The notes beneath the pieces are model-generated. The model did no database searches and was not told where the DNA came from. It saw only the letters and a list, made by a program, of their open reading frames with translations. A program made the position numbers and the translations under genes. From an uncultured Oscillospiraceae bacterium (lineage in GTDB: Bacteria > Bacillota_A > Clostridia > Oscillospirales > Acutalibacteraceae): DNA of 64,000 bases. Positions 26,239-34,747 of the stretch are shown here, one piece after another. Numbering within the stretch: the first letter of the stretch is position 1; each line of letters opens with the position of its first letter. The stretch lies in NCBI GenBank assembly GCA_910589395.1, contig CAJUTL010000010.1, positions 19,449-83,448 of the forward strand, in the 5' to 3' direction.

Positions 26239-27441
26239 ATGCCAGAGAAAACAGGAAAAAAACAGAGAATTGCCGCCGTGATCTGCGAATTGAACCCCCT
26301 CCACTTCGGGCACGAGGCGCTGTTCCGGCAGGCAAAGCGGCACGCCCAGGGGCTGGTGTGTATTCTCAGCGGCAATTTTGTACAGCGGGGAGAACCCGCC
26401 GTTTTGGATAAATGGGCCCGCTGCCGCCTGGCGCTGGGGGCTGGGGCTGATCTGGTGCTGGAGCTTCCCCTGCCCTGGGCCTGCGCCAGGGCGGAGCGCT
26501 TTGCCGCCGGAGGCGTTCATTTGGCCGCCGCCCTGGGAAATGTAGACTTTCTTGTGTTCGGCAGTGAACTTGACGATGGGCCTATGCTGAAACGAATCGC
26601 GGAAATGCTGCTTTCCCCGGAATTTTCGCAGGGGCTTTCCGCCCTGCCCGACAGGGGCGAGCCCTTTGCCCGCCGCCGGGAAATGGTTCTCACCGATCTG
26701 CTGGGGCCGGAGGTTCTGCCGTTTCTCCGCTCTCCCAACGCTGTGCTCGGCATTGAATATCAAAAGGCACTGCTGCGGGAAAAAAGTGAGATCAAGCCTC
26801 TGATTTTTCCCAGGCAGGGCGCGGGACACGATCGGGAAGGGCGGGAAGGAGAATTCTTTTCCGCCGGCCAGCTGCGGGAGCTGCTGCGGGCCGGAAAAGA
26901 GCTAACCGGTCTTGTTCCCGATCACACCGCCGATCTGTTGCGGGAGCAAGAGGCCCTGGGCCTTTGCCCTCTTCGGCCGGAGCTTTTGGAGCGTTCTGTT
27001 TTATGTAAACTTCGCTCCATGAGACGAGAGGAGTTTTCCCTGCTGCCGGATCTCAGCGAGGGCTTGGAAAACCGGCTGTTTGAAGCCTCTCGCCGGGCCG
27101 GAAGCCTGGAAGAGCTTTACAGCCTGGTAAAATCGAAGCGATATTCTCACGCCCGGATCCGCCGTCTGGTTTTGTCCGCTTTTTTAGGGATCACAAACGA
27201 CCTTCCGGCCCTTCCCCCTTATCTGCGGGTATTGGGCATGAAGAAAGCCGGGGAAGGGATCTTAAAGGAAGCCTCCCTCACGCTTCCCCTTGCAGCGCGC
27301 CCCGCCGAGTTTCAAAAAACAGGCGGCGACGCCCTGCGGCTGTTTCAGCTGGAAGCCGCGGCAGACGACCTTTGCGGCCTTGCGGCCCCCACCCTCTGGC
27401 CCTGCGGCAGGGACTATACGGAGAAGGTTTTGAAGCTGTGA
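26239..27441 (+). CDS. tmcAL: tRNA(Met) cytidine acetate ligase
   Basis: 400 residues. The nucleotidyltransferase-like HxGH motif is in CELNPLHFGHEALF (about 16-27), and SGNFVQRGEPAVLDKWARC follows as in YlbM. FGSELDDG and the C-terminal LRVLGMKKAGEGIL are further family marks. Known: uses ATP and acetate to acetylate C34 of elongator tRNA-Met. Its position divergent from acetate kinase matches the acetate requirement, although co-regulation is only inferred. No clear promoter was identified in the 214-base spacer. Confidence 0.92.
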   Translation: MPEKTGKKQRIAAVICELNPLHFGHEALFRQAKRHAQGLVCILSGNFVQRGEPAVLDKWARCRLALGAGADLVLELPLPWACARAERFAAGGVHLAAALGNVDFLVFGSELDDGPMLKRIAEMLLSPEFSQGLSALPDRGEPFARRREMVLTDLLGPEVLPFLRSPNAVLGIEYQKALLREKSEIKPLIFPRQGAGHDREGREGEFFSAGQLRELLRAGKELTGLVPDHTADLLREQEALGLCPLRPELLERSVLCKLRSMRREEFSLLPDLSEGLENRLFEASRRAGSLEELYSLVKSKRYSHARIRRLVLSAFLGITNDLPALPPYLRVLGMKKAGEGILKEASLTLPLAARPAEFQKTGGDALRLFQLEAAADDLCGLAAPTLWPCGRDYTEKVLKL

Positions 27442-27603
27442 ACAAGAGCGGAGGAGGCAATGAGCAATGAAGAGCAAGCCTAGCCTTCGGCAGGAAGGCT
27501 AGGCTTGCTTTGTTTTTGTTCAGTAATGATAATTGGAAGCAGGCGAGAAAGGCAAGGGGTTACTGCTGTTCGTTAATTGGGATAAATTGCGGTTCGGCGG
27601 TGT

Positions 27604-27759
27604 CCTTAGGCTCCACTTATTTATAAGGGGAGCTGTCACGGCGAAGCCGTGACTGAGGGGATTGTAACTGGCAGCTCTATGGCAGTTTCTGCGTGCGCCC
27701 GATCCCTTCCACCGCCATACGGCGGTCCTCCTCCCCTTGTGAAACAAGGGGAGGCTAAG
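27604..27759. repeat. Family B dispersed repeat
   Basis: CCTTAGGCTCC at the left, GGGGAGGCTAAG at the right. Palindromes TTATTTATAA, CACGGCGAAGCCGTG and ACCGCCATACGGCGGT mark the usual internal positions. Confidence 0.85.
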
Positions 27760-27811
27760 AGTTTGCACAGAATTTGCGGTTTAGCACTTACCTCTTGGCT
27801 CCCCTGAAAGG

Positions 27812-28083
27812 GGTGCTGGTCTCCGATGGAGACCAGCACCGACCGGAGCGAAGCGGAGAAAGCTGTCACGGCTTCGCCGCGCTGCCGAAATCTGCTCAAA
27901 GAGCAGATTTTCCCCTTCTCAGGGGTGAGCGCGTCCCGGTGGGGGGGAAGGTCTCCAGTGGAGAACTCAGCTGTCGCTTCAGACATTGCTGAACGTGCCC
28001 CACCGGGGCACAGCAACCGCTCTGACCCGTTCTCGTTTGTCAACTCGGTCGTTGCTGGACGTGTGCCACCGGCACACAGCAAC
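27812..28083. repeat. Family C: cluster of short perfect hairpins
   Basis: Perfect stems occur at 27812-27840 (13 base pairs, loop GAT), 27888-27910 (10 pairs, loop AAA), 27995-28011 (GTGCCCC-ACC-GGGGCAC) and 28051-28083 (GTTGCTG enclosing GTGTGCC-ACC-GGCACAC). Open frames cross the block on both strands but share no start signal, so I treat it as non-coding. Spacer 27442-28231 has no gene. Confidence 0.75.
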
Positions 28084-28231
28084 CGAGCCGACAGGCGAGA
28101 AAGCCAAGGGGTTTCTGCTGTTTGTTGGCCCGCCCAATTTCAATTTATTGAACTGGGACTTTCGCCCTTAATTGCTCATTGCTCATTCCTAATTTCTCAT
28201 TATCCTTACACTCTTTTTCGGTATCCGGCAG

Positions 28232-29557
28232 CTAGGGCGTGTTCCTCAGCCCCTTTGGGTAGCGGTTTTTCAGTCTGCCGCCGGAGGCTTTACCGAAACC
28301 AGTGACTACGCCGTTGATACATACCGCCGTGTAGCCGGTTTCTTCACAGTCAATTTCTTCGCCTCTCAGGAAGGCCGCGAGGGTCGGGCTGTCAGATGGG
28401 AAATCGAGACTGCGGCGGCATTCCTCCTTTTTGCGGCTCATAAAGAGGCCATGGGCGGGCTCGATCCGTTTTCCCCTCTGCTCTCCCAGTTCCACCCCTG
28501 CCCGAAGGACTCCCAAGCCGCCGAGCGCCGGAAGCTCCTCCGGCAGGAGTAAGAGCTTTTCTCCAAAGGAAGCAAGCCTCTGGGGGCACGGCCCGAAAAA
28601 CAAACTTTCAAAAAATTCCTCCGCCTGCTTTTTCTCCCGAAGCGCGGAAAAAGAGGCCGCCTTTACCCGGCAGGGATTTTCCCCGGTTCTCCGAAGCTTC
28701 GCGACAAAATGGCCTTCCCCACCGTCCATGGGAAAAATTCGGCGGGCGGAAGAGCCATCCAACGCGGGCCTGCCGAACTCCGCTTCTATGGGAACCGGTT
28801 CAAATTCCGGGTGATGCTCCAAAAAAGCCTGTACCGTGCCTTCGTTTTCCTCCGTGGAAAAGGTGCAGGTAGAGTAGACTAAGATGCCGCCCTCCCGGAC
28901 AGCCAGCGCAGCGGAATCCAAAATCGCCTGCTGGCGCTGGGCACAGGCTGCGGGGCTTTCCGGAGTCCATTCCCCCACGGCGGCGGGATCTCTGCGGAAC
29001 ATACCCTCCCCAGAGCAGGGGGCGTCCACCAGCACACGGTCAAAATATCCCCGCAGCGCTTCACAGAGCTTTTGGGGGTAGCAGGAGGAGATCACGGCGT
29101 TTTGCGCGCCCATGCGCTCCAGGTTGGAAAGCAGGATCATCGCCCTGCTTTTCACAATTTCATTGGCCCAAAGCAGCCCTCTGCCCTGCAGAAGCCCTGC
29201 GATCTGCGTGGATTTCCCCCCGGGAGCGGCGCAGAGATCCAATATTTTTTCTCCCGGTTGAGGATCCAGGGCGGTGACCGCCGAGGAAGCGGAAGGCTCC
29301 TGAGAATAGAACATGCCCGCATGGTGCGCCGGAAGCAGGCCGGGCTTTTCGAGCCCCTCGCCGTAACGGCAAAGAGGGGAAAACGGCGTGGGAGAAAGCT
29401 TGCAGGAGAGACTTTTTTCCAAAATATCCCAATTACATTTTAGCGAATTTAGGCGTATCCCCTTTTTTGCCGGTCGATCCATACAGGCAAGAAAGGCTTC
29501 GTATTCTTTTCCCAGCATCGCTTTCATTCTATCTAAAAAGCTTTGAGGCAATTCCAT
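28232..29557 (-). CDS. RsmF-type rRNA cytosine-C5 methyltransferase
   Basis: 441 residues from ATG 29557 (MELPQSFLDRM), with AAAGGAG upstream; a longer frame to 29623 is less likely. SAM motif I is ILDLCAAPGGKSTQ (about 110-124). Both catalytic cysteines are present: the PCSGEGMFRRD motif and the STCTFSTEENE motif. The C-terminal about 140 residues form the RsmF/PUA-like region. Known: 5-methylcytosine formation in 16S rRNA. The exact target (C1407-like) is by homology only. Confidence 0.9.
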   Translation of the reverse strand: MELPQSFLDRMKAMLGKEYEAFLACMDRPAKKGIRLNSLKCNWDILEKSLSCKLSPTPFSPLCRYGEGLEKPGLLPAHHAGMFYSQEPSASSAVTALDPQPGEKILDLCAAPGGKSTQIAGLLQGRGLLWANEIVKSRAMILLSNLERMGAQNAVISSCYPQKLCEALRGYFDRVLVDAPCSGEGMFRRDPAAVGEWTPESPAACAQRQQAILDSAALAVREGGILVYSTCTFSTEENEGTVQAFLEHHPEFEPVPIEAEFGRPALDGSSARRIFPMDGGEGHFVAKLRRTGENPCRVKAASFSALREKKQAEEFFESLFFGPCPQRLASFGEKLLLLPEELPALGGLGVLRAGVELGEQRGKRIEPAHGLFMSRKKEECRRSLDFPSDSPTLAAFLRGEEIDCEETGYTAVCINGVVTGFGKASGGRLKNRYPKGLRNTP

Positions 29558-29652
29558 GCTTTTCCGCTCTCCTTTCCAAAAAGCTGAAAAATTTTTCTGC
29601 ATAATCGTCTGCTTTCCGCCCACACTAAAGAACGGAAAGGAGCGATAAGCTT

Positions 29653-29781
29653 ATGTGCAACAATCAAAACAACCAGAACAATCAGCAGAACCAGAATTCT
29701 CAGAAGAACCAGAAAAACCAGAAGCAGAACAATTCTCAGAATTCTAAGAACAACAAGAACCAGCAGGAGCAGCAGTTCTAA
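29653..29781 (+). CDS. Asn/Gln-rich 42-residue protein
   Basis: Begins MCNNQNNQNNQQNQ and ends QQEQQF. By hand count over two thirds of residues are Asn or Gln, with Lys and Ser making up most of the rest; one Cys follows the start Met. AAAGGAG lies nine bases before the ATG, and a terminator starts 22 bases after the stop, so it looks like a real monocistronic micro-gene. No signal peptide or membrane segment. I recognise no family; small sporulation or coat-associated proteins can be similarly polar, but that is speculation. Confidence 0.7.
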   Translation: MCNNQNNQNNQQNQNSQKNQKNQKQNNSQNSKNNKNQQEQQF

Positions 29782-29802
29782 AAACCGCCGTACCTTCTGC
29801 GG

Positions 29803-29843
29803 AACGGCCCGGTAAGCCTTCTCGGTTTACCGGGCCGTTTTCC
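29803..29843 (+). terminator. Terminator after the Asn/Gln-rich micro-gene
   Basis: ACGGCCCGGTAA pairs with TTACCGGGCCGT, followed by TTTCCTTTT. Confidence 0.85.
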
Positions 29844-29944
29844 TTTTCCGGTCAAAAAAGCGTTGTCTCGCAGCCTGCGTATGGCCCCCTCCGACACTTC
29901 TTGAAGGGCAAGACGGCATTTTAAGTCTTTGCCGGGATTTGCGA

Positions 29945-29995
29945 GGTACTGCCTAAAGGCAATACCACACAAGTTGTTGTATTGAGAGGGGCTGC
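29945..29995. repeat. Relative of the 55885 inverted-repeat element
   Basis: CTAAAGGCAATACCACACAA resembles the terminal repeat TTTAGGGCAATACTGCATAA. The flanking sequence TGCCTAAAGGCA...TGCCTTAGGCA also folds, and may terminate yitT transcription. Confidence 0.5.
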
Positions 29996-29996
29996 C

Positions 29997-30920
29997 TTAG
30001 GCATTTTTTCGATTTTTCAAGCCCTGCAAAAGCTCTTTTAGCGGCTTATCATCGGAACGCACCGGGCGAAAGCCCTCGCCGGTGATCTCTCCGGCGTCGC
30101 CCACGATCACAAAGGCGTCCCGATCCTCTTCCCGAATGATGCTCTGGATCTGATACACCTCAAAGCGGCGAACCGCGCAGATCATGGTCTCTCCCGGCTC
30201 CTTGGTATAGCCGCCGTGAGAATCCAGATAGGTCACGGTGCGATCCAGCTCCTTGATAATGCGGTCTCCCATGGAGCGTACCTTGGGAGACATGACGAAA
30301 AACAGCTTGCCGGTACCGGAATCCGTGCCGTACAGGATCGCATCGATGATCTTAGTGGAAACAAAAATCACGATGCAGGCGTACATGGCATTTTCAATGC
30401 TTCCGTAGACAAAGGCGGAAATCACCACGATTACCCCGTCAATAACAAGCATCAGCTTTCCCATGGACAAGTGGGGCAGCCTGCGGCCCAAAAGCCTTGC
30501 CAGCATATCTGTACCGCCGGTGGTGGCGCCCCGAATAAAGGTCAGGGAAAGCCCCACGCCCTCGCAAATTCCGGCAAACAGGGCTACCAAAAGCATATCT
30601 CCCCGATAAGCGGGAATGAAGTAGGAAAACAAATCGATCATCAAGGAGGAAACTACGATCGCTATCATGGTTTTTATTACCAGTTTATAGCCAATCTCCA
30701 AGATGGCCCAGAGAATGATGGGAATATTGATGAAAAAAGCCATCAGTCCAATCGGTGTTCCAAACACATAATTGATCAGTGTAGATAAGCCTGTAACACC
30801 GCCTGGGGCAATACGGTTGGGGGAGGTAAAGGCATTGACGGAAAGGGCGTAGACCACAGACCCGGCCAAAATAAAAAGAAAATCCAGCAGCGCCTCTTTT
30901 ACCTTTTTTCTTTTTTCCAA
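29997..30920 (-). CDS. YitT family membrane protein
   Basis: 307 residues from TTG 30920, with AGGGTGA upstream and a four-base gap after mrnC. Five or more membrane helices in the first 200 residues include the family's ALSVNAFTSPNRIAPGGVTGLS and RGATTGGTDMLARLL. The C-terminal DUF2179 domain (about 220-290) ends VGDAGEITGEGFRP. Known: widespread Firmicutes membrane proteins of unknown function, proposed to bind small molecules through DUF2179. Last gene of the L21-Obg block. Confidence 0.9.
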   Translation of the reverse strand: MEKRKKVKEALLDFLFILAGSVVYALSVNAFTSPNRIAPGGVTGLSTLINYVFGTPIGLMAFFINIPIILWAILEIGYKLVIKTMIAIVVSSLMIDLFSYFIPAYRGDMLLVALFAGICEGVGLSLTFIRGATTGGTDMLARLLGRRLPHLSMGKLMLVIDGVIVVISAFVYGSIENAMYACIVIFVSTKIIDAILYGTDSGTGKLFFVMSPKVRSMGDRIIKELDRTVTYLDSHGGYTKEPGETMICAVRRFEVYQIQSIIREEDRDAFVIVGDAGEITGEGFRPVRSDDKPLKELLQGLKNRKNA

Positions 30921-30924
30921 AAAA

Positions 30925-31329
30925 TCACCCTATCCCTTCTAAAATCACGGCAAACAGCTCTCGAAGCCGCTCGATCTCTCCCTTGAGATACAAATAGCCA
31001 AACAGTGTTTCCAGCGCTGTGGCCCCATGGTAATCGGACACCTCCGCGTTTTTCGGCACGTGGCCCACATGGGCGTTGCGCCCCCGCAAGGCCGCGGCCT
31101 GCTCCTCTTCTGTTAAAAGAGGCCACAGCTTTTCCGAAAGGGCCCGGGCCTGGGCCTCGCACCGCACCAGCTCCACCGCCCTGCTGTGGAGCTTTTTCAC
31201 CGGGCAGCTTCCCTTGTTTACCAGGTATTCCCGAACAAACAACTCATATACGCCGTCCCCGAGAAATGCCAGGGTCAAGGGGCTCATTTCCTTCAGGGGA
31301 GGCGCTTCCCCGCCGTATAACCGTTCCAA
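30925..31329 (-). CDS. mrnC: Mini-ribonuclease III
   Basis: 134 residues, a lone RNase III catalytic domain without a double-strand RNA-binding domain. The signature is LAFLGDGVYELFVREYLV (about 19-36), and the second acidic residue is in ATALETLFGYLYL. Known: matures the ends of 23S rRNA precursor in Gram-positives. It lies 12 bases after obgE and four bases before yitT. Confidence 0.94.
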   Translation of the reverse strand: MERLYGGEAPPLKEMSPLTLAFLGDGVYELFVREYLVNKGSCPVKKLHSRAVELVRCEAQARALSEKLWPLLTEEEQAAALRGRNAHVGHVPKNAEVSDYHGATALETLFGYLYLKGEIERLRELFAVILEGIG

Positions 31330-31341
31330 GGGCCTCGCTCC

Positions 31342-32613
31342 TTACTCAATAAAGTCAAATTCCAGATCGTACAGGTCCACCGTATCTCCCTCCTGCACGC
31401 CGGCTTCCCGCAAAGCGTCGATCACGCCGGTCTGGATCAGCACGCGCTGGAAATACTGGAGAGAATCGGTCTCGTCAAAATTCACGGTATTCATGATCTT
31501 CAGCAGCCAAGGCGCCTTTACGAAGTACACACCGTCCTCGCAGGTGATCTCCACCTTGCCGCGGCTCAAGGCTTCCACAGGCTCCAGCACAGGCGGCTCC
31601 GCCTCATACCGAAGAATGGGCGGAAGCTGGGAAAGCCGGGCCAAAACCGCGTTCATCAGCTCGTCTACGCCCTGGCGAATAGGGGCCATAATGGGGAAAA
31701 ACTCATACCCCTGCTCTTCTGTAAACCGGCGGAACGTCTCGATCTGCTCCTCTGTAGCGAGATCGCATTTATTGCCCGCCACCAGCATGGGCCGCCGCGC
31801 CAGCTCCGGATTAAATTTCTGAAGCTCTTCGTTGATGACCCGGAAATCCTCCTCGGGCTCTCTGCCCTCGCTGCCCGCCACATCTACTATATGCACCAAT
31901 AGGCGGCAGCGCTCTACATGGCGCAAAAACTGGTGCCCCAGCCCCACGCCCTGCCAGGCCCCTTCGATCAGGCCGGGAATGTCTGCCATCACAAAAGATT
32001 TCCCCTCCTGCATGCGCACCACGCCCAGCACCGGGGTTAGGGTGGTAAAATGGTAATTGGCAATATTGGGCTTTGCCTCACTGACCACGGAAACCAGCGT
32101 GGATTTTCCCACATTGGGAAAGCCCACCAGACCCACGTCTGCCAAAAGCTTTAATTCCAGCTGGATCTCCAGCTCTTCGCCGGGGGTGCCGGGCTTCGCG
32201 AACCGGGGCGTCTGCCTGGTAGGCGTGGCAAAATGGGAATTTCCCCAGCCGCCTCTGCCACCCTTGGCGATCACCTGGGGCTCGTCCCCGGAAAGATCCG
32301 CCAGCACCCGGCCTGTTTCCGCATCCTTGATCAGGGTTCCTCTGGGAACCTTAACTACCAGATCGGGCGCGCTTTTTCCAAAGCAGCGGTTTCCCCGGCC
32401 GTTTTCCCCACGCTGGGCCACATATTTCCGCTTGTAGCGAAAATCCGCCAGGGTAGACAGATTATCGTCCACCTGGAAGACCACGCTGCCGCCCCGGCCG
32501 CCATCACCGCCGTCCGGCCCGCCGGAGGCCACATACTTTTCCCGGTGGAATGCCACGGCGCCATCGCCGCCGTCCCCGGCCTTTACCTTGATTTTCGCAA
32601 TATCGATAAACAT
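31342..32613 (-). CDS. obgE: Obg/CgtA ribosome-associated GTPase
   Basis: 423 residues. The glycine-rich Obg fold (1-158) begins MFIDIAKIKVKAGDGGDGAVAF. The G domain has GFPNVGKST, DIPGLIEGA and NKCDLA. A C-terminal OCT domain (about 345-423) is present, as in Gram-positives. Known: assembles the 50S subunit and links it to stress and sporulation signals. Follows the 32645 gene by 31 bases. Confidence 0.97.
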   Translation of the reverse strand: MFIDIAKIKVKAGDGGDGAVAFHREKYVASGGPDGGDGGRGGSVVFQVDDNLSTLADFRYKRKYVAQRGENGRGNRCFGKSAPDLVVKVPRGTLIKDAETGRVLADLSGDEPQVIAKGGRGGWGNSHFATPTRQTPRFAKPGTPGEELEIQLELKLLADVGLVGFPNVGKSTLVSVVSEAKPNIANYHFTTLTPVLGVVRMQEGKSFVMADIPGLIEGAWQGVGLGHQFLRHVERCRLLVHIVDVAGSEGREPEEDFRVINEELQKFNPELARRPMLVAGNKCDLATEEQIETFRRFTEEQGYEFFPIMAPIRQGVDELMNAVLARLSQLPPILRYEAEPPVLEPVEALSRGKVEITCEDGVYFVKAPWLLKIMNTVNFDETDSLQYFQRVLIQTGVIDALREAGVQEGDTVDLYDLEFDFIE

Positions 32614-32644
32614 AAGAAAGCTCCTTTTCAGGCAATGCAGCCTG

Positions 32645-33112
32645 CTAATAGACCTCGATCACACCGGGATATTTTTTCGCCCGCTCCAGAAGCGGCCCCT
32701 TCGCGCCCATGGTAAAGGCAATATTGCTGCTGCGAATGGAAAGCAGCTCCATTCCCGGAGCCAGCTCAAGAACCGCCAGCATCTTTTCTGTCAGACGGAT
32801 ACTCCCTGTTTCCGAAATACTCACCCAGCAATATTTTCTTCCCTTATAGGCCGAAAATTCCCCCTCCGGCCGGGTAAACTCCCGCAGGTCGGGAGATTCC
32901 CACAGAATATTTCCAAGCCGGGAGGGAAGCAGAAGGCCCCTTCTGGTCACGCAAAAGCCGCCGGTGGCCCTTGCCCCCGTAAACAGATAAACCCTTCCCT
33001 CAGAGCAAGCAGCATATTCCCGAACCGCCTGGGGAGGGAACTGAAGCTGCAGATCCTCACGAATCAGAGATTTTCCAAAGATGAATTTTCCGCCTTTATT
33101 CATTTGCGGCAC
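32645..33112 (-). CDS. Hypothetical protein between L27 and Obg
   Basis: 155 residues from GTG 33112 (then PQMNKGGKF), chosen because GGGGGGAG lies seven bases upstream; the ATG at 33103 has no site. It contains YLFTGARATGGFCVTRRGLLLPSRLG and ends with a region rich in Ser/Ala/Gly (IRSSNIAFTMGAKGPLLERA). A mixed alpha/beta pattern; no signal, no membrane segment. I cannot assign a family. The conserved place suggests a ribosome-biogenesis or cell-growth link, which is inference only. Confidence 0.75.
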   Translation of the reverse strand: MPQMNKGGKFIFGKSLIREDLQLQFPPQAVREYAACSEGRVYLFTGARATGGFCVTRRGLLLPSRLGNILWESPDLREFTRPEGEFSAYKGRKYCWVSISETGSIRLTEKMLAVLELAPGMELLSIRSSNIAFTMGAKGPLLERAKKYPGVIEVY

Positions 33113-33143
33113 AGCATTCTCCCCCCATCCAATCGACCAAAAC

Positions 33144-33179
33144 AAAAAACTTCCTCAGACGCTGCCCGAGGAAGTTTTT
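33144..33179 (-). terminator. Terminator after rpmA
   Basis: AAAAACTTCCTC pairs with GAGGAAGTTTTT around an 11-base loop; read leftward it ends in TTTTTTG. Some read-through into the next gene is likely as no promoter was seen. Confidence 0.82.
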
Positions 33180-33265
33180 GCTTTACTTTCTATTTCGGGA
33201 CAACCGGGGAGAACGCCTACCGCAACCGGCAGCGTTTCCTTAAAGTATCCCCATCTTTTGGAAGA

Positions 33266-33550
33266 TTACTGCTCGATGGCATAAACGCTGACCTTCTTGC
33301 GGTCCGCACCCATGCGCTCGAACTTTACATGACCGTCGATCAGGGCGAACAGGGTATCGTCAGAGCCGCGGCCCACATTGGTGCCGGGGTGGATCTTGGT
33401 GCCCCGCTGCTTGACCAGAATGTTGCCGGCCAGCACAAACTGACCGTCAGCCCGCTTCACACCCAGGCGCTTCGATTCGGAATCGCGGCCGTTCTTGGTG
33501 GAGCCCATTCCTTTTTTATGAGCGAAAAGCTGGATATTTACCTTCAGCAT
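33266..33550 (-). CDS. rpmA: Ribosomal protein bL27 with cleavable N-terminus
   Basis: 94 residues. The N-terminal extension MLKVNIQLFAHKKG carries the Firmicutes cleavage site after Phe9, ahead of AHKKG. Known: the protease Prp removes this peptide, and the new N-terminus reaches the peptidyl-transferase centre. Prp is encoded 27 bases upstream, so enzyme and substrate are in one operon. GGAGAGG precedes the ATG. Confidence 0.97.
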   Translation of the reverse strand: MLKVNIQLFAHKKGMGSTKNGRDSESKRLGVKRADGQFVLAGNILVKQRGTKIHPGTNVGRGSDDTLFALIDGHVKFERMGADRKKVSVYAIEQ

Positions 33551-33577
33551 GAAAACCTCTCCTTTTTGAAATCGGTG

Positions 33578-33901
33578 TTAAACTTCCAGATATTCCACCC
33601 GAAGGCAGCCGGAATATTGTTCCTCCAGCTGTGTCAGGTGGAGCTTCAGCCCTGCCAGAAGCTCCCGGCAGGCAGGTTCGTCTTTCTGCTCGATTCGAAA
33701 GAACAACTCTCCTTCCTCTACCCGCAGCGCCAGCGGCGCCACATGGAGAAACTCGGTAATGGTGTTTACCGTGAGATAGGCGGCGGAAGAAACTGCCGCG
33801 CATACAATGTCCTCTCCCTCTTCCCCGTATCCGGCATGGCCCTCCATGGAAAAACCCAGAAGTCCGCCGCTGGGAAGCGTCAGAAAGTCGATTCGGATCA
33901 T
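33578..33901 (-). CDS. prp: Ribosomal-processing cysteine protease Prp
   Basis: 107 residues. The catalytic His is in GHAGYGEEGEDIVCAAVS (about 21) and the Cys about 12 residues later in the same motif. Known: cuts the N-terminal peptide from L27; essential in Staphylococcus. It is between rplU (five-base gap) and rpmA, the canonical order. Confidence 0.95.
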   Translation of the reverse strand: MIRIDFLTLPSGGLLGFSMEGHAGYGEEGEDIVCAAVSSAAYLTVNTITEFLHVAPLALRVEEGELFFRIEQKDEPACRELLAGLKLHLTQLEEQYSGCLRVEYLEV

Positions 33902-33906
33902 ATGCC

Positions 33907-34215
33907 TCAGCCCTTTACCGCCTCGATCTGCACCTTGGTGTAGGGCTGGCGGTGGCCCAGCTTACGCTTGGAATTCTTCTTGGGCTTATAGGTGAACACA
34001 GTGATCTTTTTGGCTTTGCCGGACTTTACGACCTTGCCGGTCACGGAAGCGCCCTTCACATAGGGAGCGCCCACCTTGGTCTCCCCCTCGCCGAACAAAG
34101 CGATTACAGGGAATTCCACGGTCTCATTGTCGGCGGCGTTCAGCTTTTCCACGTAGATCACATCGCCGTACTGAACCTTGTACTGCTTTCCGCCGGTCTC
34201 AATTACTGCAAACAT
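33907..34215 (-). CDS. rplU: Ribosomal protein bL21
   Basis: 102 residues from ATG 34215 (MFAVIETGGKQYKVQYGD), the family start; frame continues upstream with no signal. Ends with KKNSKRKLGHRQPYTKVQIEAVKG. Known: binds 23S rRNA next to L20. First gene of the rplU-prp-rpmA operon, transcribed from the promoter at 34325-34354 with about 100 bases of leader. Confidence 0.97.
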   Translation of the reverse strand: MFAVIETGGKQYKVQYGDVIYVEKLNAADNETVEFPVIALFGEGETKVGAPYVKGASVTGKVVKSGKAKKITVFTYKPKKNSKRKLGHRQPYTKVQIEAVKG

Positions 34216-34318
34216 TTCTTTTCCTGCCTTTACTATAGTCTCGCTACGAATACAGGTGAAGCGTTTCCGCTTACTTCCGCGAAAAGGGCATACCACCCCG
34301 CAACCTGCCATATGCGGC
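34216..34318 (-). promoter_or_regulatory. Candidate L21 leader RNA
   Basis: A leader of roughly 100 bases with GC stems (GAAGTAAGCGG...CGCTTCACC region) separates the promoter from rplU. Known: Firmicutes rplU transcripts carry an autoregulatory L21 leader. Placement fits; I cannot confirm the structure by eye. Confidence 0.4.
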
Positions 34319-34324
34319 TTTCTT

Positions 34325-34354
34325 ACTATACCACAGAGGAAGGAAAAAAGTCAA
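34325..34354 (-). promoter_or_regulatory. Promoter of the rplU operon
   Basis: TTGACT, 18 bases, TATAGT on the minus strand, about 110 bases before the rplU ATG. Confidence 0.75.
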
Positions 34355-34389
34355 GAAAAAAATCCGGGCAGGCGATTCACTTCCCATCT

Positions 34390-34484
34390 GTCATTCTGAG
34401 CCGCAGGCGGAGAATCTCGTCTTCCATTTCCTGAGTGAAAGGGAAATGGACGAGATTCTTCGTCACTTCGTTCCTCAGAATGAC
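34390..34484. repeat. Family A dispersed repeat, complete copy
   Basis: GTCATTCTGAGCC...GAATCTCGTC on the left, GACGAGATTCTTCGTCACTTCG then TTCCTCAGAATGAC on the right; arms are inverted copies (strings split here). Confidence 0.85.
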
Positions 34485-34561
34485 AAAGGAGGGAGCTTGT
34501 TCTTCTCCAACGGCTAGTTCGTTAAATTATAATTTAGCGATGATCCGCTCACTTCCCACCT

Positions 34562-34692
34562 GTCATCCTGAGCAGAAAGCAAAGCGAGCTTTGCTTTCTC
34601 AGCGAAGGATCTCGTCCTTGACCTTTTCCAGAGAATGAAGAGCGAGATTCTTCGTCAAGAAAGCTATGGCTTTCTGCGTTCCTCAGAATGAC
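34562..34692. repeat. Family A dispersed repeat with two nested hairpins
   Basis: Both arms carry insertions: AGAAAGCAAAGC...GCTTTGCTTTCT on the left and AGAAAGCTATGGCTTTCT on the right. Separated from the previous copy by an AT-rich TTAAATTATAATTTA tract. Confidence 0.8.
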
Positions 34693-34747
34693 AGAAGGAC
34701 GGTTAGTACGCTGAATTCATCTCAACTAACAAACAGTAGTAACCTCT

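Noticed and set aside
27812..28083. CRISPR array
   Set aside because: The units are palindromes of different sequence and spacing, without identical direct repeats or uniform spacers. No cas genes occur in the window.
27636..28305. Several 60-160 residue frames on both strands
   Set aside because: They cross families B and C hairpins; coding is unlikely in palindromic repeats.
29778..29972. 64-residue leftward frame (MCGIAFRQYLANPGKD)
   Set aside because: It spans a terminator and the repeat at 29945, with no ribosome site; more likely part of a dispersed repeat.
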